Assembly: GCA_963921425.1 (NCBI GenBank)
Contig: OY992836.1
Span: 6,401,825 to 6,465,824, forward strand
Source of the DNA: Dryas octopetala
Taxonomy: Eukaryota > Streptophyta > Magnoliopsida > Rosales > Rosaceae
Length of the DNA stretch: 64,000 nucleotides
Direction: 5' to 3'
In this document: positions 1 to 9,399 of the stretch, one piece after another
Layout: each line of letters starts with the position of its first letter
How positions within the stretch are numbered: the first letter of the stretch is position 1
Notes under the pieces: model-generated
The model's database searches: none
What the model was told of the DNA's origin: nothing
The model's input: only the letters and a program-made list of their open reading frames with translations
Position numbers and translations under genes: made by a program

Positions 1-1456
1 ATGGCGCGGTGCATGGTTCTCGGGGTGAAGTGAGCCGAACCACACCGTGCCCACCCCTACTCGCACCGCTTCAAGAGAGTCACCTTCCAGTTGGACGTGG
101 TAGAACCCACCATCTACTGCTAGCCGAAGCCCATGTAAGATGGCTTGGAGCTCCACCGATGTAGAATCCAAACAGCCCGGAAACGAAGCAGACGCACCTG
201 CCATGAAATCACCATCAGAATTTCGGATAACATTTGTATCATATCATATGTTTTCATTTTATTGTAATGTTGTAGCTCCATCAATTCCAAAATTAATTAA
301 ACTGTTAAAAGCTAACATGGGGTCCATTAACTCAATTAATCTGCAAAAAATCTCCTACACCATGGAATGGTATACCTGGTCGCATGAATAACCCTGTCAA
401 CGATGAAGCTCGTATGAGTGAATGTTCTTTTATTGTAATGACAGTAATGAAAAACAATTACTGTTTTACAAAGACAATTTTAACCTTACTTAAAATATTG
501 CAAAATCCTCTCCTAATTTAGGACCTGATCATCTCCTTTTAATAAGCCATCTCTTTCCTTCCTCTAATCTTAATCTCAACCCTTCAACCTTATAAATTTA
601 ATTCGATGAACAAAAGCATATTTTGAAAGAAAAAAGAGAAAAAAATCCTTATTCCTGTTCTTCTTTATCTTAATTTTCAATGACATAATAATTAAGTTTC
701 TAGCAGATTTCCTCTAACATCCAAATAGCCTTTCAGTCATTATATCTTCATGAATCCATTGATAAGAACACCAATTAGCATTCCAGTCATTTTTTCTCCC
801 TGGATCTATTGATGAGATGATAATCAGATGGATTAGTGGAAGAAGGTCGCCTCCACTCTATGTCTGGACTATGGAGTCCTGATTGGTCTGCTAAACACAT
901 GAGTACTCAAAATCATGGTCACGTTTCTATTGGGTCTATGGAAGAAAATCAAATTTTTAGGGGTCTGAAAAAGAAAATCATTCTCAATCTCTAATTCTTT
1001 ATCATTTGATTTAGTAAACTCTAATCTATAATCATTCATTAGGTAATAATGATAAACCATAAAGTTTTGTAGATGAAGTTGGAGAAAGAGATGTTTTTTA
1101 CGTAAACATGCTATACATCTCTTTATTAATTCATTTGAATTAAATTTAGATTGGGCAAAATAGTCATTTAATATTAATGATATTAATTTAACGTGACATA
1201 AATAGTGACTTGAAAAGGGAGTTTCTGTTAATAATAGAGCATGCATACATATTACATACTAAGCAGACATAAATCAGTACACAAGCATAAATTACAGACA
1301 AGCTAACAAGCAGCCTTACATACAATTAGTTGTTTTGCAGTACGGATTTTATATATAAACATTCAAACTTCAAAGGTGAATATAAACATATTCGTTGAGT
1401 ATGGCTCTGTAAATTCAAGTTTGTGAGAGAATCCCAATTGTTTTGATTTTGAATCA
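1..1456. repeat. Duplicated flank block, copy 0 (downstream of lectin-RLK)
   Basis: No gene is seen here. From about 59 onward the sequence matches 58,055-59,277 closely, and 226-950 also matches 27,050-27,816 and 55,650-55,972. It is the 3' flank of the lectin receptor kinase and belongs to a locally duplicated block. Bases 1-58 have no match that I could find in the window. Short open frames here are not supported as genes. Confidence 0.75.
59..225 (-). mobile_element. LINE (L1-type) RNase H fragment, remnant
   Basis: This piece is nearly identical to 55,470-55,640, where it forms part of a minus-strand RNase H-like domain ending in an A-rich LINE tail. Only the domain's 5' part remains here. 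Reading minus, residues such as VIRNSDG and VELHAILHGLRLA are recognisable in the better copy. It is a fossil carried inside the duplicated block. Confidence 0.6.
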
Positions 1457-3460
1457 TCAGCGACCACCTGAGAGGAGTGAAGACTCTGGAACATATAATG
1501 ACATTGTAACATATGATGACATTGTAAAGTCATCTAAACCTTCATGGCGTGCAAACGCTAACCCACTGGCAGAGAGCCCAAGCAGTGACAACTCCGGCAG
1601 AACAATATCACCCTCCAAATACTGCACAACTTGGCGCATGCTTGGCCTGGCTGTAGGCTCTGAATGTGAGCACAACAGCCCAAGCTTCAACACCAACTTC
1701 ACCTCCTCATCTACAAACTCTGTGCCCATATTTGGATCTCTTGCCTCAAGAATGTCACTTCTTTTCCAACAAGAAAAAACCCAATCAACCAAAATCACAT
1801 CCTGATGTGGGCCTTGTCTCTGTATTGGTCTTCTTCCACAGGCAACTTCAAGCAAAAAGGCCCCAAAAGCAAACACATCTGTGTTGGTTGTGGCCTTGCC
1901 TGATCTTAAGTGCTCAGGTGCTAGATAGCCAAGTGTTCCAACTATGTGAGTGGTTTGAGGGTCTGTTCCATGGTCATATAGCCTTGCAAGTCCAAAATCT
2001 CCTAGCCTTGCATTCAATTCCCCATCTAACAATACATTGCTGGCCTTCACATCTCTGTGAATCACAACTTGTTCCCATTCTTCATGGAGATAGAACAGCC
2101 CTGAAGCCACACCTCTGATGACTCTAAACCTCTGGCTCCAACTGAGAGTGACCACTGGGTTGTCATAAAGGTACTTGTCCAAGCTTCCATTAGGCATGTA
2201 GTCATAGACCAAGAGTAGCTCCCCTTTTCTTCTGCAATAGCCCAAGAGTTGTACTAAATTCCGGTGACGAAGCCGGCCAATGCTGACAATTTCTGCAACA
2301 AATTCCTTCATCCCCTGCCTTGATTCATATGAGACCCTCTTCACAGCAATCTCAATTTTGGAGGTGGATAATATGCCTCTATAGACCTTACCAAACCCCC
2401 CAGTTCCTAAAAGCTCATTTTCCCTAAACCCTTTTGTGGCAAAGTATAGTTCTTTGTATTTAAACCTCTGAGGCCCATACTCGAGCTCCCAATCTTCAAG
2501 CACTTCAGCAAACTTCTTCTTCCTTTTTATGGCATAAACTACACCTGAAATTGCTAGCAAAACCAAACTCACAGACATCACAGGCACACCAATGGTCAAA
2601 AGTTTAGACGTTTTTTTACCTCCAATCCGAGGCAGCTTGGGAAGTTGTGAGTGTAGAAAGTCTTGAGCCTGGCCATTGATCTCAAAGCTCCAGCCCAAAA
2701 CATAATGGGATATGAGGAATGAGCCAGTGGCGGAGGAGAATCCAACATACATGGTTTTGTTGAGGATTGGGGAAAGGTCAAGATTCAAAGACAAAAGTGG
2801 AATTTGGGGTTTGGCAAGATTGATTGGAGCCAAAGTTACATTGATTTGCTTCTGGGTACCATCATATTCCACCCAAACTTGCACTGGTTGACCACTGATG
2901 AGAGTTAAGTTCTGAAACCCTTCATTGTTTTTCGCATAATATCCTGCTGAGGCAGATTGCTTAGAGTCCAAGCCATTAACATCAATCCCAACATGGTTGT
3001 CATTGATGTCATTGAACTCGAAGTTCTGGACGGTGTCAAGCTCCACAGCAAAAACATGATTAGTGTCATTTCCATTGTTGGTCTCATTGAAGAGGCCAAG
3101 GTACTGGTTTTGGCGAGCTCCCGGAAGCCCTCTTGTTTGAGCGATGACGAAAGCCATTCCATGGCCGCCCAGAGTTGCGTATTCTGGGCTGATAGCGAAG
3201 ACAAAAGTGATGGAGAAGGAGAAAGCAGTGGCATTGGAATATGATGAGTTCTTGAAGGCTACTGGATTGAGGTAGAAGGCATGTCCCTGTTTCTGTTTAG
3301 TTCCGTTTGTAAGTTTCAGAAGACCATTGGGTGTGACTCGTGCTATGCCGTCTAGGCTAAGATTAGCAGAACCAAAACCATTGTAGGTGAAACTCACATC
3401 TTCAGCTGCTGCTGCTGCTAAGCTTAGTAGTACTAGGAGTATTGCAAGCTTGAAAAACAT
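1457..3460 (-). CDS. L-type lectin-domain receptor-like kinase (LecRK), intact
   Basis: A single intronless frame of 667 residues, the usual length and structure for L-type LecRKs. Residues 1-19 are a signal peptide. A legume-lectin domain follows (about 20-262; motifs FSITFVFAI, HVFAVELDT, NHVGIDVN), then a transmembrane segment (about 290-311) with a KRKKK stop-transfer run. The cytoplasmic Ser/Thr kinase (about 345-625) has the glycine loop GTGGFGKVYRG, lysine in IAVKRV, catalytic HRDVKASN, DFGLAR and GTLGYLAPEH, so it should be active. LecRKs sit in the plasma membrane and act in defence, extracellular-ATP or wall sensing; the ligand cannot be read here. The sequence looks closest to LecRK clade IV, from memory only. 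The start is chosen because it gives a clean signal peptide and the same ATG is kept in the paralogous pseudogene at 59,278-60,579. The upstream region was displaced by repeats beyond about 3,640. Confidence 0.93.
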   Translation of the reverse strand: MFFKLAILLVLLSLAAAAAEDVSFTYNGFGSANLSLDGIARVTPNGLLKLTNGTKQKQGHAFYLNPVAFKNSSYSNATAFSFSITFVFAISPEYATLGGHGMAFVIAQTRGLPGARQNQYLGLFNETNNGNDTNHVFAVELDTVQNFEFNDINDNHVGIDVNGLDSKQSASAGYYAKNNEGFQNLTLISGQPVQVWVEYDGTQKQINVTLAPINLAKPQIPLLSLNLDLSPILNKTMYVGFSSATGSFLISHYVLGWSFEINGQAQDFLHSQLPKLPRIGGKKTSKLLTIGVPVMSVSLVLLAISGVVYAIKRKKKFAEVLEDWELEYGPQRFKYKELYFATKGFRENELLGTGGFGKVYRGILSTSKIEIAVKRVSYESRQGMKEFVAEIVSIGRLRHRNLVQLLGYCRRKGELLLVYDYMPNGSLDKYLYDNPVVTLSWSQRFRVIRGVASGLFYLHEEWEQVVIHRDVKASNVLLDGELNARLGDFGLARLYDHGTDPQTTHIVGTLGYLAPEHLRSGKATTNTDVFAFGAFLLEVACGRRPIQRQGPHQDVILVDWVFSCWKRSDILEARDPNMGTEFVDEEVKLVLKLGLLCSHSEPTARPSMRQVVQYLEGDIVLPELSLLGLSASGLAFARHEGLDDFTMSSYVTMSLYVPESSLLSGGR

Positions 3461-3923
3461 GGCTGCTCTTGATTCTCAAGCCATGAACTTTCACATATCT
3501 TTCATTTTAAGTCTAGCATATTCATCATTGAAGTCGACATTCGAGAAGAATTATTGAGCAAGTCGTTGCCTCTTGGACCGTCATTGTCACAATTATGAAA
3601 TAATTCCAATTTGCAACCGAGTTAACCAATTTGCACTCGATCATTCACAACCCCTCCCCTCTTTCCCCCTATTTTTCTCTCGTTCACACCCCCTTCCCCT
3701 GTTTTTTTTTTTTTTTTTCTTTTTCTTCTTCTTCCCCCTACCCTAGCCACCACTGACCACCTTATTCCTTCTCTCTCTCCGCATGCACCACCACCACAGC
3801 CACGACCACCACTTTCTTCTTCCCCCTACCTAAGCCAAAACAGCCGCCACCACCACCACCTTATTCTTCCCCCTACCTAAGCCAAAACAGCCATCACCAA
3901 AAAAGCCACCACCACTACCACCT

Positions 3924-3926
<3 letters not shown>

Positions 3927-4002
<76 letters not shown>
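3927..4002. repeat. (CT)n microsatellite
   Basis: About 76 bases of uninterrupted CT dinucleotide. It forms the outer left arm of the foldback around 4,033-4,178, which is followed by a GA-rich stretch at 4,190-4,245. Confidence 0.97.
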
Positions 4003-4007
<5 letters not shown>

Positions 4008-4032
4008 GCCCAAGCAGACAGCAGAAAAAAAA

Positions 4033-4178
4033 GGGTTGCAGGTGGTTCGGCAGACCAGTGCTGAACCTGTCGGTTTCGTTCGACAGGTAACCGCCGAACA
4101 AACTTGGTTCTTTCGGCGGTTAACTGCCGAACGAAACTGACAGGTTCGGCACTGGTCTTTCGAACCACCTACAACCCT
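4033..4178. repeat. Imperfect hairpin (inverted repeat), copy 1
   Basis: The left arm (about 4,033-4,105, beginning GGGTTGCAGGTGGTTCGG) is the near-complement of the right arm (about 4,112-4,178, ending CGAACCACCTACAACCC). The arms are about 65 bp with a short centre. It lies about 570 bp upstream of the LecRK ATG and is a relative of the hairpin at 5,047-5,185. Confidence 0.85.
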
Positions 4179-4324
4179 TTTTTTTTTAGAGAAAAGGAGA
4201 GAGAGTGAGAGAGAGAGAGAGATATATATAGAGAGAGAGAGAGAGAGGAAAAAATAAGTGGTGGTGGTGGTAGTGGATGTTTTTTATGCTCGGGTAGGGG
4301 GAAGAAGAAGGTGGTGGTTGATGT

Positions 4325-4650
4325 AGAACAAATGGCAGAACGGTTCATACAAAAACTCGACCGCCACAAGGCTAAGAAAAGGAACAAGCTTCAGCCCAGC
4401 CCAGTGTCAGAAATGGGCCCATGATATACCGATTCGAAGGGAACGACGAGACAAAGGGCTGATTTTGGCTAAATTCCCTCGTTTATGGCTTCAAATAAGC
4501 AATTTAGTGTTTTTGAATAAGGTTCTTGAATTGCACTTTATTTCCATTTTTATTTCCGCTTTGAATTTCGAACGTCTAGAGTTCTGAACGTATTTAAACA
4601 ACCTTTTTGGCTGTTTGTATTATTCATTATTATCATTTTTAATCAGAAAT
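4325..4650 (-). repeat. Dispersed repeat, copy 1 (inverted relative to 50,575-51,000)
   Basis: The reverse complement aligns with 50,645-51,000: both share GTAGAACAAATGG, the GTGTCAGAAATGGGCCCAT block, the AAATAAGCAATTTAGTG block and an AACCTTTTTGGCTGTTTG block. A more distant third copy lies at 5,822-6,290. It may be part of an LTR element, but no LTR boundary or coding region was identified. Confidence 0.6.
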
Positions 4651-4894
4651 CATTTGGTTATATACCTGTTGTCGATTAAATAAAAAAATCAACGGTTCGG
4701 TAAAAAAATCACTCTTTAATTGAAAACCATCTATTTTTTCTATTTAATTAACAATAGTTATATAATCAAATGATTTCCGATTGATTGGATTTTTTTGCAG
4801 AGATAATCTTTAATATGTTATCTAAAAAGTGAATGGTTCTGATCATATACCGATATTGCCAAAATTAAAATTTGAGGGGGCGGGGTGACCCAAG
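4650..4894. mobile_element. Truncated TA-flanked MITE (same family as 21,593-22,003)
   Basis: The interior is palindromic around AATCAAATGATTTCCGAT, and the right end GGGGTGACCCAAG is followed by TA, matching the element at 21,593-22,003. The left terminus is missing; the dispersed repeat abuts it. Confidence 0.65.
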
Positions 4895-5046
4895 TATTGT
4901 TCTTAATCAAATTAATTGACTTTGCAAACCCATTTGAGGACAACGTACATTAATTAAACAAAAATTGGAATTCTCTCTCTCCTCCCCACTTCACAGCTGC
5001 TCCTCCAGCCACCATCGCCGAAGAAAAGAAAACTAAAAAAATAAAA

Positions 5047-5185
5047 TTGCAGGTGGTTTGGCGGACCAGTGCCGAAACCACCGATTTCGTTTGGCAGGTA
5101 CCCGCCGAACAATCCTATTCTATTCGGTCGATACCTGCCGAACGAAACCACCAGGTTCAGCACTGATCTATCGAACCCGCTGCAA
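5047..5185. repeat. Imperfect hairpin (inverted repeat), copy 2
   Basis: The left arm beginning TTGCAGGTGGTTTGGCGG pairs with the right arm ending TCGAACCCGCTGCAA. The arms are related in sequence to the hairpin at 4,033-4,178. A CT-rich stretch precedes it and a long GA run follows. Confidence 0.8.
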
Positions 5186-5247
5186 ATTATTATTTTTTTT
5201 AATGTTTTGGGTCTTTGGTTGTCTGCTTGGGTGAGAAAAGAGAGGGA

Positions 5248-5249
<2 letters not shown>

Positions 5250-5321
<72 letters not shown>
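5250..5321. repeat. (GA)n microsatellite
   Basis: About 72 bases of uninterrupted GA. It is the purine-strand partner of the CT run at 3,927-4,002 in the foldback arrangement. Confidence 0.97.
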
Positions 5322-5323
<2 letters not shown>

Positions 5324-5821
5324 ATAAGGTGGTGGTGGCTTGTGCATGCGGGGAGGAGATGGGGTGGTTGTTTTGGCTATCTACAGGTGGGATTGTCACT
5401 CCAGCTGCCTTTCGTTTCTACCAAACCTAAACATATGATTGAATAAACTGACAAAAATCATCTTCTGTCTTTTTGTAGTTGGTTTTCCATTCAGACCTGT
5501 TAACTATTTGTACCTTTTATGCTTTAATTGATCTTTTCAATTTTTAATGTTTCAATATAGTTATAAAACTAGAAGGATGATTAAGCTTTTTTGAATAATA
5601 TCCAATACATATCTGCAGGTGGTGGCTGGGAGGAGGTGGGGTGGGTTGCTGCGGGTGGGGGAAAGAAGAAGAAGAAGAAAAATAAGAGAAATGGTGGGGG
5701 TGGGGAAAAAGAGAGAAAGCGAGGGTGGGTGTGTATTGTTTGAATGGATTTGGTGGGGTGTGTAAGAGAAATTTGTTAAAATTAATGAATTGGGGTATTT
5801 AGGTATATGGGTGATGCAGTA

Positions 5822-6290
5822 CAATCAACCAAGGCTTACAAGCGTAAACCTAAAAGAACAAGAACCCTGGAATCCGCCAGGAAATTGAGAGAAAACCTCA
5901 ATAATTAATTTGATAAAATAATAGAATAATCCGGCTAGCAATTGTAAAATTGCTTAAGTACGCTTAAAGAAACCTTAGGGCGCAAGCAACCTTATAATTA
6001 AGGCCCACGGGTAATTACAAACCCAAATAAAATATAAACGAAAATAAATAAAATATTTGAAAGTTCAAAATGCAGTTTTAAGGCCCTAAACGACCTTAGA
6101 AGGCTGAAAAAGCTCATGCGTCATGGTGTAGTAATGAGTTTGACTCGTCTCGTGACTCCCTTCGAAACGATATACATTAGTGCCACTTTCAGAGCCAAAC
6201 CCTCCGACTAGTAGAAATCATTTTTCAAATTTTTTGGGTTTGCAACGATCAAGCTGTTGCATAAACTTCTCCGTCATCCGTTCTGCATCA
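5822..6290 (+). repeat. Dispersed repeat, copy 2 (diverged)
   Basis: Same orientation as 50,575-51,000 but much diverged. Shared landmarks are a GAATC..CC.CCAG.AAAT..GA start, a run of alternating A-rich blocks, and an end resembling CCGTTCTGCATCA where copy 3 has CCATTTGTTCTACATCA. The family is not identified. Confidence 0.4.
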
Positions 6291-6554
6291 TTGGGAGAGG
6301 TGTGTATATGAGAAATTTCAATAGTGGGAGGAGTGTAAGGATGTGAAGTGAGAAAAATTATGAAAGGGGTGTGCCAAAAAAAAAAAAGGTGTGTAAATAA
6401 CAGCCTTCTTTTGTATTGGGCCTCTTAAATTTTAGGACCGACTCTAATGATTTAAGCATATTTTTTTTTATATTAATATTGAAATTTCAGTTAGGAGCTG
6501 GGCAAAGATGATCTTTTGCAATTTACTGATTAATCATATAAAGAATAATTTTGA

Positions 6555-6810
6555 GTGTTAGTGGACAATTATCACACTCAGCGGTTAAATTTAGTACAAT
6601 AAGTTAAATAACTATATATCGCTAATTCCCCACACTTGTTCAAAATTTATCCCAAGCAACTTTGATCTTTTGCGTAATGTGCATAATGTTAGAAGCTATT
6701 ACTTTAACTAATTTCGATAATGTTAGAAGCTAGTTCTGTCCATTCAGAATCATATATTTAAACTTTTATTAATGTAGAAAAAAAAAAAAGACAGTCAAGA
6801 TATTTAGAGT
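6555..6810 (+). repeat. Direct repeat, left copy (about 250 bp)
   Basis: It aligns with 7,795-8,045. Shared blocks include GTGTTAGTGGACA.TTATCACACTCA, the CAACTTTGATCTTTTG block, GTTAGAAGCTAGTT.TGTCCATT and AGACAGTCAA.ATATTTA. The copies are about 1.24 kb apart in direct orientation. No TG..CA ends or tRNA-primer site were found, so LTR status is unproven. A 37-bp tandem duplication (6,856-6,929) lies just after it. Confidence 0.65.
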
Positions 6811-7794
6811 CAAGAGTCTTCGTCAACGCATGAGAACGTGATGGAACCATCAAGTACTTTCGAGTGCACTGCCACTTTTCAGTACGTCTTCCCACTTTCG
6901 AGTGCACTGCCACTTTTCAGTACGTCTTGGCAATGTTGACTTGTCTCTTTGGCCAAGTTGATCCCTCCTAAGAAAACTTGGATTGGAAAGAGCTAGGAAA
7001 TGTTCATGCAATTAAAGTGCAATGTTATGAGAACATTAAAAGTAACATAGATCATCAATTAAATTTTTTTGTGAGAACTTTTGAAAATTACAATATTGGA
7101 GATGCCCTGAAAACATAATGTAATAATTTGCATAATCAAGCAGTTGAATTAAAAATATGAGAATATTCTTATGATTGATATTTTTGGAACGAGAATCATC
7201 AACACAACTTGCAGTCTTGCACCATTATAAACGCATTTGTGAGGACCTTGGTGGCAGCTGGACCCAATTTTGAACGACTTGACTTGGTTACTATTCCACA
7301 GAGAGAGAAAGAACATGTACCTGGATTCATATTTTTCTACCAATTTCATGCATCATCTCAGAATGCCAATTTCATCATCATCTCATTCTTCAATGGCTTT
7401 TATGGTTTGCTTTCTTGTTCATGCTGCCTTTGCATTTGTAAATATTATTGCTGAAGCACAACAAATATCATCTCATTTCTAATTTTTTTAAAAATTGATC
7501 CTTACATTGAGACTTAAAACAAAGACGATTTTGATCATCAAATTATAATATGAAGTAAGCATCACAAGAGGTCCTTTATTTACCCTTAAATGAGATATCC
7601 CTCATAATCAGTCTTTCATAGGAGCCATTATGTGGCCTATGATAGTAAATTCTTTGTATTAGGTGCTGGATGTTGCACAAAATGTTTTCCAAATGTCTAT
7701 ATTGTAGATTTTTTGTATTAGATCTGTTTGCATCACATTGAGTGTCTGTACCATAGATTCTCACACTTTTCATTGTCCAAATTGCATCACATAG
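6811..7794. other. Intergenic spacer between the direct repeats
   Basis: AT-rich sequence with short open frames only. The ORFs at 7,149-7,482 overlap one another on both strands and show no recognisable domain. I see nothing else. Confidence 0.6.
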
Positions 7795-8045
7795 AGTGTT
7801 AGTGGACATTTATCACACTCAAGTACGCAACAGTTAAATTTAGTATAATGAGTTAAATAATTATACATCATTTCCCATATTTGTTCAAAATTTATCCTTT
7901 ATTTAAGCAACTTTGATCTTTTGATAAAATATATGCGCAAAGATGCTATTAGTTTAGCTAATTCTGATAATGTTAGAAGCTAGTTATGTCCATTTAGAAT
8001 CATATTTTAAACTTTCATTAATGTAGGAAGAAGAAGGCAGTCAAA
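7795..8045 (+). repeat. Direct repeat, right copy (about 250 bp)
   Basis: Partner of 6,555-6,810. Its end abuts the point (about 8,047) where homology to the 60.76-kb paralogous flank resumes. Confidence 0.65.
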
Positions 8046-8046
8046 A

Positions 8047-8250
8047 TATTTAAACGTATTATAATTTGAACGAATTAATATAACCACACAAGCATAGTCC
8101 ATTTAAAGCTGAATCCGGGCCTGGCTTGGCATACCACAAAGCTCCCAAAACAGTACTTCAAATATAAATATGCAGGACAAATTTGTTTGACGCAAAAGGA
8201 CAAAAGAGAAAAAAGTTTTCATATTTGTGTCATTGTGTGTGTGATTTTTT
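8047..8250 (+). repeat. Displaced upstream flank of the LecRK block
   Basis: Nearly identical to 60,762-60,985 (shared AATTTGAACGAATTAAT, the GAATCCGGGCCTGGCTTGGC block, and the GACAAATTTGTTTGACGC block). In the paralog this sequence directly follows the lectin-RLK upstream region; here it is separated by about 4.4 kb. Confidence 0.85.
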
Positions 8251-8302
8251 TCTAAATTTCGAAATTTAGAAATTTTGGTGAAATTTCGCTTTTTAGACTA
8301 AA

Positions 8303-8332
8303 CTAGAATTAATGCCCGCACGTTGCTGCGGG
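8303..8332 (-). other. Helitron 3' terminus: hairpin plus CTAG
   Basis: Reading minus: CCCGCA, loop GCAACG, TGCGGG, then CATTAATT, CTAG and flanking T. This is the canonical subterminal stem-loop and CTRR end at which rolling-circle transposition stops. Confidence 0.9.
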
Positions 8333-9390
8333 TAATAAGAAGTGATAAAATGTTTTGAGGAGACGTGTGTTTGGTTTGTTAAGATGTTAATGATATGTTA
8401 AAATAGTTATGAGGTTTGAAAATACAGTATGAGTCGTTGGGTTTCACATGATTCAAAATATAAGTGCCTTTTATAGGATGTGTTTAGATGTGGGCAAAGG
8501 CTTGCCTGTTTGTTGTTTTAAGATATTGATCATATCTTAAAAGTGCAAACAGGTTTCAAAAAATATTACAATGCATGAGAGAAATGAGTGTTAGTTTAAA
8601 CAAAAGAGAAACTAATATGTAATCGTTGATTGTTCAAAAGAGGTATTTGTGATCATCTGAGAAGGGGTCAAATTGTGCTTGGTGAGCCGCGGTCCTTTGC
8701 TTTGTCATGAGTGGTGGTTTGTTGGAGGGGGAGATGTTGGGCATGTTTATTTTCTTCCTTTGCTGTGGGGCTTTTGTCTCCTTTATTGTCCTTTGTTGGG
8801 AGGATTTTATCTGCTGTGCTGCATTTTTGGTTAACCATAGAAAGTGTTAGAAATTGGAAGATCTCAGGTTAAAGTGAAAGAAAAAAAGGAATGAATAACA
8901 AATGTTAATTGTGTTGTTTGTTTGTTTTGTGATTTGATTTTAGGTAAATGAAATTATATATCATTATTTAACAATCAGGATGAAAGAAAGAATGTTAGAA
9001 TTGAAGGTTGACTGCAATATGTATAAGATGAACCAATTGAAGAATGCATCTAACAATATATGTTTGGTAATATTGAATGATTCTGATATTTGAGAGTAGA
9101 GAACAAAAGAAGGGAATATGTTAAATTGAGATATAGAAAAGAGGGAAAAAAATGTGGAGAAGTGCTATATAAACTGAAAGGAATGCATTGTAAGATTTGC
9201 TTATTGAGATTGATAAAAGCGATATTGCTTTATAAAAGATAATTGTATGCGAGATAAAAACTGTACATAGTTCTTCAAAGTAACAAATTCTAATTCATGA
9301 GGTTTTAATAAGTGTAATTGAAAGTATGAGTCAATGGTGGATGCAGTAAAAATAGTAGTGGAGTATTATATGATCTGTCAATTTCAGTGT
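8333..9390. other. Helitron 3' non-coding region
   Basis: AT-rich, with no recognisable reading frame. It lies between the end of the RPA-like gene and the terminal hairpin. I see nothing further in it. Confidence 0.6.
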
Positions 9391-9399
9391 ATGAGTATG

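Larger units (their letters stand above)
3640..6420. other. Foldback/simple-sequence cluster inserted upstream of LecRK
   Basis: No gene is seen. The left side (3,640-4,000) is pyrimidine-rich with CACCACCAC and long CT runs. The right side (5,320-6,420) is its purine-rich inverse, sharing blocks such as AAGGTGGTGGTGGCT and GCATGCGGGGAGGAG in inverted orientation. Two hairpins, a truncated MITE and two copies of a dispersed repeat lie between. The paralogous locus jumps directly from the equivalent of about 3,630 to that of 8,047, so the whole 4.4 kb is extra here or lost there. Confidence 0.6.

Noticed and set aside
3877-5446. Several overlapping 66-125-codon frames rich in RE/ER or SL/LS dipeptides
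   Set aside because: They are translations of the CT/GA microsatellites and hairpins, with no domains.
6555-8045. Small LTR retrotransposon
   Set aside because: No TG..CA termini, primer site, purine tract or target duplication could be found.
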